A DNA stretch of 64,000 nt, from contig JAFQQI010000043.1 in the NCBI GenBank assembly GCA_017411305.1, forward strand, positions 1 to 64,000. The letters are read 5' to 3'. The notes beneath the pieces were generated by a model. The model did no database searches, had not been told where the DNA came from, and saw nothing but the letters and a program-made list of their open reading frames with translations. The DNA comes from Lachnospiraceae bacterium. Lineage in GTDB: Bacteria > Bacillota > Clostridia > Lachnospirales > Lachnospiraceae. The translations under genes were made by a program, and so were the position numbers. Shown piece after piece: positions 33,426 to 40,096 of the stretch (positions are counted from its first letter, which is position 1; each line of letters begins with the position of its first letter).

Positions 33426-33453
33426 GTGTTGTCTTACTTGACATAGACAACAC
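33426..33453 (+). promoter_or_regulatory. Inverted repeat upstream of rep (candidate double-strand origin or operator)
   Basis: GTGTTGTC (33426-33433) and GACAACAC (33446-33453) form an 8-bp inverted repeat with a 12-base loop containing TTGACA. It lies 27 bases before the rep ATG. It could be the Rep nicking site or a repressor operator overlapping the -35 box. Confidence 0.5.
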
Positions 33454-33479
33454 TTTGGGCGGAAATCAAGGAGGTATAT

Positions 33480-34382
33480 ATGGCTACAATATTTGATTTG
33501 ATATGTGAGCAACATGAAAAGAAAGAAGCATTTAAAAACAAGATTGTAGAGAAACGACTACAAAAGAAGAATTTGAAAAGGGTGGTTAATTATAATGTGA
33601 AGCACACCACCTATTTCAACAAAGAAGAATACATTTTGTATAGTTTGCCAATCGTAACCAACTTTGGAAGCAAGACTAAAAGAGTAGAGTATTTCGTTGG
33701 TGCAGACGGAAAAGAGTACAATTTGGAAACAGGTGCGGTTCGTACCGATGAAAGCATTGAAAAAAGTGCGGTTTCTAGTTTGAAGCGTACCCAAAAGAAA
33801 ATCTATGAGTATGCGTTCGCAAATGATTGGAGTGGTGGTTGGTTCTTCACTATCACTTTTGACCCTGAACAAGTAGATAGTTTTAATTATGAAGAATGTT
33901 ATAATCGTGTCTATCAGTTTCTAAAAAATGTGAAAGACCAAAACCCAGATTTTAAATATCTATTTGTTCCAGAATTGCACAAAAGCAAGCGTTGGCATTT
34001 TCATGGCATTGGTGTTAATTGTGATAAGTTGAAGTTTGAAAATAGTGGCATTGTTAAGAATGGAAAAGAAATCTATAACATCAATAAGCGTAGTTTCAAA
34101 TATGGTTTTACTACCGCCACCAAAATAGAAAGCACCGAAAAAGTGAGCAACTATATCACAAAGTACATAACCAAGGAACTAATTACCATGTCCAAAGGAC
34201 AGCACCGCTATTTATATAGCAAGAACCTAGCCAAGCCACAGAGTGAAACGCTATTTGAAGAAGATTTGAAATTTATGGAGTTGCTTCTTTCCAAGAATAA
34301 AGACCTAGTGAAGATTAAAAAAGTAAAAGATGAAGAGCGTGGAATTGAAACAACATACATCACGATTAAAAAGAATGCGTGA
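33480..34382 (+). CDS. HUH-type rolling-circle replication initiator
   Basis: 300 residues. WFFTITFDPEQVD is motif 1, RWHFHGIGVNCD is the metal-binding HUH motif 2 and VSNYITKYITKEL is the YxxK-type motif 3 with the nucleophile Tyr. The order and spacing are those of Rep endonucleases of rolling-circle plasmids and small phages. It would replicate the excised circle, or the element in place. Excellent aaggaggtatat ribosome binding site. It is divergent from mob and the small gene. Confidence 0.85.
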   Translation: MATIFDLICEQHEKKEAFKNKIVEKRLQKKNLKRVVNYNVKHTTYFNKEEYILYSLPIVTNFGSKTKRVEYFVGADGKEYNLETGAVRTDESIEKSAVSSLKRTQKKIYEYAFANDWSGGWFFTITFDPEQVDSFNYEECYNRVYQFLKNVKDQNPDFKYLFVPELHKSKRWHFHGIGVNCDKLKFENSGIVKNGKEIYNINKRSFKYGFTTATKIESTEKVSNYITKYITKELITMSKGQHRYLYSKNLAKPQSETLFEEDLKFMELLLSKNKDLVKIKKVKDEERGIETTYITIKKNA

Positions 34383-34389
34383 AAGGTAT

Positions 34390-34417
34390 TTGTACATGTT
34401 GGAAACCGTGATATAAT
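34390..34417 (+). promoter_or_regulatory. Cargo promoter of the first element
   Basis: TTGTAC, 16 bases, TATAAT (34412-34417). The block CATGTTGGAAACCGTGATAT around it is almost identical to the block before the cargo of the second unit (35579-35606), with one base different. Confidence 0.7.
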
Positions 34418-34458
34418 GGTTGTTGCGTTCAAATATAATTTCAGAGGAGTTTTGTAAT

Positions 34459-35229
34459 ATGTATGGATTAATTGGTTCTGTATTAAAACATAGCTATTCA
34501 AAAGAAATACATAAGTGCTTTGGGTTAAATGATTATTTGTTGTTTGAATTAAATGAGCAAGAATTTGTAAAGAAAGTTACTGAAAAGTCTTATAAAGGAT
34601 TAAATATAACTGTACCATACAAACAGAAAGTTATGAAGTTGATTGATATAATGGATGAAGATGCTCAAATAATTGGTTCTGTTAATACAGTAGTGAATAA
34701 CAATGGTATATTATTTGGATATAATACAGATTATTATGGCTTTAAATATTTGCTTCAAATACATGACATTGACATAAGAGACAAAAAAGTTATGGTGTTG
34801 GGTAATGGTGGAGTAGCACAACCTGTGTTTCACTATTTGAGAACTTATGGAGCAAAAGAGATTATTGTTGTAAAACGACAAGCGACTACTGGCGTCATTA
34901 CATATGATGAAGCATTAAACTTACATAGTGATGTTGATATAATTATAAATACCTCACCAATAGGAATGTTTCCTAATGTAGATGAAAGTCCAATGACCTT
35001 AGAGGGATATTATAAATTATCTGCGGTTATAGACTTAATTGCAAATCCAAAGGAAACACAATTAATGAAATATGCCAAAGAAAAAAACATTCCTGCATAT
35101 GGTGGTTTAGAAATGTTAGTAGCACAGGCTAAAAGAGCGGAAGAACTATTTTTTGAGATAGTAATTCCTGATGAAGATATAGATAAAGTAACACAAATAA
35201 TTAGCGAATATATGGACAAAACATGTTGA
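34459..35229 (+). CDS. Shikimate dehydrogenase-like protein carried as element cargo
   Basis: 256 residues from ATG 34459 (agaggag eight bases upstream). NITVPYKQKVM places the catalytic Lys at 55 and GYNTDYYGF the Asp at 91. VLGNGGVAQPV is the NADP-binding glycine loop and NTSPIGMFPN and YGGLEMLVAQAK the C-terminal family motifs. The substrate loop SVLKHSYSKEIH departs from the usual GxPIxHSxSPxxHN. AroE reduces 3-dehydroshikimate with NADPH; a divergent copy could have another substrate (quinate, an aminoshikimate) or protect against inhibition. It is more AT-rich than chromosomal genes here, indicating transfer with the element. The chromosomal aroE is not in this window. Confidence 0.85.
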   Translation: MYGLIGSVLKHSYSKEIHKCFGLNDYLLFELNEQEFVKKVTEKSYKGLNITVPYKQKVMKLIDIMDEDAQIIGSVNTVVNNNGILFGYNTDYYGFKYLLQIHDIDIRDKKVMVLGNGGVAQPVFHYLRTYGAKEIIVVKRQATTGVITYDEALNLHSDVDIIINTSPIGMFPNVDESPMTLEGYYKLSAVIDLIANPKETQLMKYAKEKNIPAYGGLEMLVAQAKRAEELFFEIVIPDEDIDKVTQIISEYMDKTC

Positions 35230-35253
35230 AGATAATTGTTAAATATGCAAAGT

Positions 35254-35361
35254 CATGCGGAAGTTTGTTACACTTTTGTTACACTTGAAGATGATGTGCT
35301 GAAAAGCCCCTTTCTATCGTGTTTTTTTAGGTACAAATTCATTCAAGTCCCATCTTCCGCA
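35254..35361 (+). repeat. Right end of the first element with attR
   Basis: Contains two abutting TTGTTACACTT arm sites (35265-35275, 35276-35286), then TTGAAGATGATGTGCTGAAA and downstream sequence shared with 36246-36335, then the att copy (35342-35361). Differences between the two right ends are one missing arm repeat and a few single-base changes. Confidence 0.85.
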
Positions 35362-35437
35362 GTAACCTTTTAAGAAAAAGCCTTGAAAATTCAAGGCTTT
35401 TTTCTTTTGCCCTTATGAAATTTTTTGTTACACTTTG

Positions 35438-35582
35438 TCACACCGCTTTTGGCTTGAAAACTTTGGCAAATACATCCGCTTTATCTGTAAGTGATGTAAC
35501 AGAATGAATATAATATTTCTGTGTTGTAGAAATATCTTTGTGACCTGCAAAGTCAGAAATCATTCTGTCTGGTAACAGTTGC
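35438..35582 (-). pseudogene. Integrase C-terminal remnant
   Basis: Encodes QLLPDRMISDFAGHKDISTT, then QKYYIHSVTSLTDKADVFAK and VFKPKAV, identical to the C terminus of the intact integrase except Pro-Ser and Glu-Asp changes. It keeps GH and the nucleophile Tyr but lacks all upstream sequence. Homology stops at about 35582, where the cargo promoter begins. Confidence 0.9.
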
Positions 35583-35606
35583 TCATGTTGGAAAGCGTGA
35601 TATAAT
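35579..35606 (+). promoter_or_regulatory. Cargo promoter of the second unit
   Basis: TTGCTC, 16 bases, TATAAT (35601-35606). It shares CATGTTGGAAA-CGTGATATAATG with the promoter of the shikimate-dehydrogenase-like gene. Confidence 0.7.
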
Positions 35607-35654
35607 GATAGATAAATTGAATTTATCTGTTTGAGACAAAAGGGAGAAGACATT

Positions 35655-36212
35655 ATGAAACATTGTGGAACACAGAGATTAGAAACCGAAAGATTGATTT
35701 TAAGGAGATTTGTTAGCGAAGATGCAGATGCTATGTACAAAAATTGGGCATCAGATAGTGAAGTAACCAAATTTTTAACATGGCCTACACATTCAAGTGC
35801 TGATGTAAGTAAATATGTAACAGATGATTGGGTAAATTCTTATTCTAACGAGAAATATTATCAATGGGCTATTGTTTTAAAAGAAAATGGGGATGTGCCT
35901 ATTGGTAGCATAAGTGCTGTTGATATGAAAGAAGACATTTCCATGGTTCAGATTGGATATTGCATAGGGCGTAATTGGTGGAATAAGGGAATTACTTCTG
36001 AAGCAATGCAAGAAGTAATGAAGTTCTTTTTTGAAGAGATTGGAGTTAATCGTGTTGAAGCTAGACATGACCCTAAAAATCCTAATTCTGGTAAGGTAAT
36101 GGAGAAGTGTGGAATGAAATATGAGGGAACTATGCGAAGTGCAGACAAAAACAATCAAGGAATTTGTGATGCAGTTTATTATGCATTGTTAAAATCAGAA
36201 TGGGAAAAGTAA
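35655..36212 (+). CDS. GNAT acetyltransferase (RimJ/RimL-type), cargo of the second unit
   Basis: 185 residues from ATG 35655 (gggagaagac upstream). TQRLETERLILRRFVSEDADAM starts the RimJ/RimL type fold (first 20 residues shown). IGYCIGRNWWNKGITSEAMQEV is motif A with the acetyl-CoA loop (GRNWWNKGIT). NRVEARHDPKNPNSGKVMEKCG and KYEGTMR end the domain. Family members acetylate ribosomal protein N termini or small molecules, including some drugs; the target is unknown. AT-rich and flanked by element ends. Confidence 0.88.
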   Translation: MKHCGTQRLETERLILRRFVSEDADAMYKNWASDSEVTKFLTWPTHSSADVSKYVTDDWVNSYSNEKYYQWAIVLKENGDVPIGSISAVDMKEDISMVQIGYCIGRNWWNKGITSEAMQEVMKFFFEEIGVNRVEARHDPKNPNSGKVMEKCGMKYEGTMRSADKNNQGICDAVYYALLKSEWEK

Positions 36213-36245
36213 TAGGATATTCTACAAAATTTCATTTGTAAAGGT

Positions 36246-36335
36246 TATGCGGAAGTTTGTTACACTTGAAGATGATGTGCTGAAAAGCCCCTTTCTATTG
36301 TGTTTTTTAGGTACGAATTCATTCAAGTCCCATCT
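36246..36335 (+). repeat. Right end of the second unit with partial att
   Basis: Near copy of 35257-35355: one arm site TTGTTACACTT (36257-36267), the TGATGTGCTGAAAAGCCCCT block, and TTCAAGTCCCATCT (36322-36335). The tRNA sequence after that point is not TTCCGCA but AGAGCAGG, the chromosomal flank. The remaining 230 bases to the next gene hold a terminator and a promoter only. Confidence 0.8.
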
Positions 36336-36337
36336 AG

Positions 36338-36364
36338 AGCAGGTCAAGCGACCTGCTTTTTTTC
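36338..36364 (+). terminator. Terminator at the outer junction
   Basis: AGCAGGTC (36338-36345) and GACCTGCT (36350-36357) with loop AAGC, followed by seven T. Probably the original downstream flank of the integration site. Confidence 0.88.
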
Positions 36365-36431
36365 GTGTTTATTATTTAAAAAATTATATCTTTTGTAGGG
36401 AGTATTTAACATTGGTATACTTTCGATAACA

Positions 36432-36461
36432 TTGACGAACAGGAATAAATCATCTTACAAT
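36432..36461 (+). promoter_or_regulatory. Promoter of the APH-like kinase gene
   Basis: TTGACG (36432-36437), 18 bases, TACAAT (36456-36461). Confidence 0.6.
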
Positions 36462-36564
36462 GTAATAGACGATGTACATAATACTATTAGTGATACAGGA
36501 ATGCATAAAGAACAGCGCCATAGGAAGACAATCTCACGACAGGCATCATAAATGAAAGGATTTT

Positions 36565-37572
36565 ATGACAATGAAAAAAATAGAAGCACTATGTGCAACC
36601 TGCAACTTAGGCAGGATAAAAGGTACCATACAGCAGGTATCAGGCGGATTATTACACACTATGTACCATGTGTGTACAGAACAGGGAGAGTATGCCATTA
36701 AGTGGCTGAATCCGGATATTATGAAAAGACCGGATGCTATGCAGAACATGATAAATTCCGAACAGATTGCGCATAAGTTCTTAGGTGTTGTGCCGCTAAT
36801 AGCAGCAAAGAGCTTTGGCGGCCGGCATGTGATAGAATCAGGCGGCGATTGTTACCTGATTTATGATTGGCTGGAAGGCAGAAGCATTTTTGTACCTGAA
36901 ATTACGGAGTATCATTGTACACAAATTGGCAGGATTTTGGGACAAATCCACAGTGCAAATGCAGAAGTAAGAGGAGTGATGCCAAATACAGAAGCCAGGG
37001 GGATGTACGATTGGGATGCTTATTTGAATCTTGCGGGAAATCAGCAGGCAGAGTGCTATCATACCTTAAAGCAGAACTTAGACAGGATTAAGCAGATAGA
37101 TGAAACTATAGTAAAATATCAACAGGAAATTTTGCAAAACCAAGTAATCAGCCACAGAGATTTAGACCCTAAAAATGTAATGTGGAATCAGGGACAGGCT
37201 TACCTGATTGACTGGGAAGCTGCAGGATATGTGAATCCTTTTCAGGAGCTGCTGGAAGTATTAAATTATTGGATTGCGGATAAAGAGGGGAATTATCAGA
37301 GAAAGCATTTTGATGCATTATTATGTGCTTACATGGAGAACTGTAAAATTTCCGGTGTGAATTGGGAAGCTGTCATGGCATGTAGCTTTGATGGGATGTT
37401 AGGATGGCTGGAATACAACGTAAAGCGGGCATTGGGATTAGAAGGCAGCAAAAAGGAAGATTGCATAGAAGGAAATAAACAAGCAGAAGCTACCATAGAA
37501 GAATTGAAAAAGTATGAATTGCAAATCAGCTTGCTTATGCAGTGGATAAAGGATGCAATAAAAGGATTATAG
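36565..37572 (+). CDS. Aminoglycoside phosphotransferase-family (CotS-like) kinase
   Basis: 335 residues with the APH/choline-kinase fold. EYAIKWLN holds the ATP-binding Lys, VISHRDLDPKNVMW the catalytic loop (Asp in HRD) and YLIDWEAAGY the metal-binding Asp. Clostridial relatives are annotated as spore coat-like CotS kinases or APH; the phosphoryl acceptor is unknown and drug resistance should not be assumed. It has its own promoter and lies just outside the mobile-element junction. Confidence 0.85.
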   Translation: MTMKKIEALCATCNLGRIKGTIQQVSGGLLHTMYHVCTEQGEYAIKWLNPDIMKRPDAMQNMINSEQIAHKFLGVVPLIAAKSFGGRHVIESGGDCYLIYDWLEGRSIFVPEITEYHCTQIGRILGQIHSANAEVRGVMPNTEARGMYDWDAYLNLAGNQQAECYHTLKQNLDRIKQIDETIVKYQQEILQNQVISHRDLDPKNVMWNQGQAYLIDWEAAGYVNPFQELLEVLNYWIADKEGNYQRKHFDALLCAYMENCKISGVNWEAVMACSFDGMLGWLEYNVKRALGLEGSKKEDCIEGNKQAEATIEELKKYELQISLLMQWIKDAIKGL

Positions 37573-37584
37573 AAATACATTTTC

Positions 37585-37613
37585 TTGTATAAATAGGAAA
37601 TTTATACTACAAT
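37585..37613 (+). promoter_or_regulatory. Promoter of the hybrid histidine kinase gene
   Basis: TTGTAT (37585-37590), 17 bases, TACAAT (37608-37613). Confidence 0.65.
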
Positions 37614-37690
37614 GTAAAACAGAGGTATTATAAAATGCTGATAACAGCTATACAAAGTATTAGAAGCAGATGTGTAAATGCGAGGAAGGT

Positions 37691-40033
37691 ATGAACGATA
37701 AGATTAATCGCGGGATGAAAATTATAAAGTGGATACTGGGGATTTTTCTAATCTTTTCTTTTTTGTTCTTTATCATTGGAGAAAATGTATTGCCGGAAAA
37801 TGATGTCATGGAAGGCAGTACTTTTCAGAATTTTGAAGCACAGTGGGTACAGGAGATGCCGGATGGCAATAAGGTTCCTGTTACGATTCCCGGAAGTTGC
37901 GATGTTTCTTACGGAGAGTGGGGTGTTATTTCTACACAGCTTCCGGAAAATCAGACAGATACCTGGCTTTGTGCGCGTAGTATGCAGCAGGAGTTGAATA
38001 TTTATGTGGGCGAAGAATTGCGTAAAGCATATTCGACCTTAGAAACCCAGAAGTTTGGCAAAACAAGTACCATGACTTATGTACTTTTTCCAATCTATGA
38101 ATCTGATGCGGGCAAAACACTTCGGATTGAATTTATGAGTAAGTCAAATTATGCCAATTATGTCAGTGATATTTATCAGGGAGAAGAGGAAGACATTAAG
38201 AGCCATTTTCTCTATTATTATGGTGCCGGAGCAATATTGGCAGCACTGATTTTTCTTATCGGCCTGATGGTTATCGTAGTTTGTATGCTTATCCGGGTTT
38301 GGTATAAGCAGGAAGTGGACCTGCTATATTTGGGGCATGTACTTTTAATTGCATCTACTTGGTTGATTGCGGAATCAAAAGTACGACAGTTTATCTTGCC
38401 GAGTACTACAGTGGCGATGTGGATGGGATTTTTGATGATTGCACTTTTGCCTTATCCCTTTGTTTGCTATGTAAACGATGTTCAAAAAGGACGATATCAA
38501 AAGGCCTATTTTGCAATCGGTGTTTGCACCGTGATTAATTTCGTGGTAATGATGGTGCTGCAAATGTTTAATATCAAAGACTTTTTTGAAACCATGGGCG
38601 GCTCCCATGCAATTATCATCGCTCTCATTTTGCTGATGATTATTACGATAGTCAGAGACACAGTTAAAGGATATGTCAAAGATTACAAAGAAGTAGCAAT
38701 CGGCTTTATCGGCGTTTCCGTAGCCGGAATTTTTGAAATGAGTCTGGTTTATAAAGTAGATACACGATTGAACGGGGTTGCACTGGGTATCGGCTTAATT
38801 ATTTTGTTGTTTATGTGCGGACTGAAAACCATTCGTGACTTTGTTAAAGTGGAAAGGGATAAGCAGACTGCCATTGCGGCAAGCGAATCAAAGGCAAAGT
38901 TCCTTGCCAATATGTCTCATGAAATCAGAACACCGATTAATGTAGTTGTCGGCATGAACGAAATGATTTTGAGAGAGAATAAGGATAAAGCAATAGAAGA
39001 GTATGCAAACAATATTAAAAGTGCCAGTCATATGCTGTTGGGACTGATTAATGATGTTTTGGATTTTTCCAAAATCGAAGCAGGAAAATTACAAATTGTG
39101 GAAAGTGATTATTCTCTTGCGACCCTGATTAATGATGTCATATTAGGTGCTAATGTCCGTGCAGGTCAAAAAGCGTTAGAAGTAAAGCTGGATATTGATG
39201 AAAGCATGCCTGCAGTATTGAAAGGGGATGAAATCCGTATTAAGCAGGTTTTAAACAATCTGTTATCCAATGCGGTAAAATATACGGAGCAAGGAAGCGT
39301 TACGTTTTCTGCCAAGGGATTACGTGAAGAGAACCGGTTCTTCTTACAGTTTTCCGTTAAGGACACCGGTATGGGAATCAGTAAGGAAGATATGGAAAGG
39401 CTGTTTGACAGCTTCCAGAGACTTGAGCTTTCCAAAAACCGATACATACAAGGTACAGGGCTGGGACTTAATATTACCAAACAATTGGTAATAGCCATGA
39501 ACGGTACCATTGATGTACAAAGTAAACCCGGAGAAGGCAGCTGCTTTACGGTACAAATTCCTCAGGAAGTGGTAGATGAAACGGCCATGGGAGCTCCGCG
39601 AGCAAAAACAAAGGAAAAAGAAGAAGCACCGAAAAAAGAATTTCATCTGGTGGCACCTGATGCCAAGATTCTTGTAGTAGATGATAACAAGATGAATCTG
39701 ATGGTTATCAGAGGACTCTTAAAAAATACGCAGGTACAGCTTGATATGGCAGGCGGGGGAAACGAATGCCTGAAGATGACAAAGGATAAAAAATACGACC
39801 TGATTCTTATGGACCATATGATGCCGGAACCGGACGGTGTACAAACCTTCCATATGATTCAGGCGGATAAAGACAATCTTAATCGGGAAACGAAGGTAAT
39901 CGTTCTGACTGCCAATGCGATTGAAGGTATGAGAGAACAATATATGTCGGAGGGATTTGTGGATTATCTGTCGAAACCGATAGAAGCAAGAAAGCTGGAG
40001 GAGACGATAGCAAAGTATTTGGAAAAAGATTGA
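37691..40033 (+). CDS. Hybrid sensor histidine kinase/response regulator
   Basis: 780 residues from ATG 37691 (gagg just upstream); ATG 37670 is an alternative. One membrane segment (WILGIFLIFSFLFFIIGENV) precedes an extracellular domain of about 150 residues. About seven further membrane segments (residues 180-390) follow, a 7TMR-DISM-like layout. LANMSHEIRTP gives the phosphoacceptor His410. NNLLSNAVKYTE, DTGMGISKED and GTGLGLNIT are the N, G1 and G2 boxes. A C-terminal receiver has DDNKMN, phosphoacceptor Asp708 (LILMDHMMPEPDG) and SKP. No DNA-binding output is fused. The EAL protein just downstream suggests a c-di-GMP output (inference). Confidence 0.93.
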   Translation: MNDKINRGMKIIKWILGIFLIFSFLFFIIGENVLPENDVMEGSTFQNFEAQWVQEMPDGNKVPVTIPGSCDVSYGEWGVISTQLPENQTDTWLCARSMQQELNIYVGEELRKAYSTLETQKFGKTSTMTYVLFPIYESDAGKTLRIEFMSKSNYANYVSDIYQGEEEDIKSHFLYYYGAGAILAALIFLIGLMVIVVCMLIRVWYKQEVDLLYLGHVLLIASTWLIAESKVRQFILPSTTVAMWMGFLMIALLPYPFVCYVNDVQKGRYQKAYFAIGVCTVINFVVMMVLQMFNIKDFFETMGGSHAIIIALILLMIITIVRDTVKGYVKDYKEVAIGFIGVSVAGIFEMSLVYKVDTRLNGVALGIGLIILLFMCGLKTIRDFVKVERDKQTAIAASESKAKFLANMSHEIRTPINVVVGMNEMILRENKDKAIEEYANNIKSASHMLLGLINDVLDFSKIEAGKLQIVESDYSLATLINDVILGANVRAGQKALEVKLDIDESMPAVLKGDEIRIKQVLNNLLSNAVKYTEQGSVTFSAKGLREENRFFLQFSVKDTGMGISKEDMERLFDSFQRLELSKNRYIQGTGLGLNITKQLVIAMNGTIDVQSKPGEGSCFTVQIPQEVVDETAMGAPRAKTKEKEEAPKKEFHLVAPDAKILVVDDNKMNLMVIRGLLKNTQVQLDMAGGGNECLKMTKDKKYDLILMDHMMPEPDGVQTFHMIQADKDNLNRETKVIVLTANAIEGMREQYMSEGFVDYLSKPIEARKLEETIAKYLEKD

Positions 40034-40096
40034 AAATAAAGGAAAAAACAGATAGAATAGTAATTGAGAAATTTTACCGATGTTAAGGGTGGAGAA

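Larger units (their letters stand above)
35362..36335 (+). mobile_element. Second, internally deleted element with its own cargo
   Basis: A 974-bp unit bounded by the att copy at 35342-35361 and the partial att at 36322-36335. From left to right: the same terminator as after the tRNA, left arm sites (35425-35443), the last 47 codons of an integrase like the one at 30537, the shared cargo promoter, a GNAT gene and the shared right end. int, mob and rep are otherwise missing. Confidence 0.82.

Noticed and set aside
35342..35361. Second tRNA-Leu gene
   Set aside because: Only the T loop and 3' acceptor strand are present; it is an att copy.
35438..35770. A separate 110-residue protein on the minus strand
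   Set aside because: Only the last 47 residues match anything (integrase C terminus); the rest is antisense to the GNAT gene.
36565..37572. Aminoglycoside resistance gene
   Set aside because: The fold is APH-like, but chromosomal clostridial relatives are not resistance enzymes and nothing in the sequence shows drug binding.
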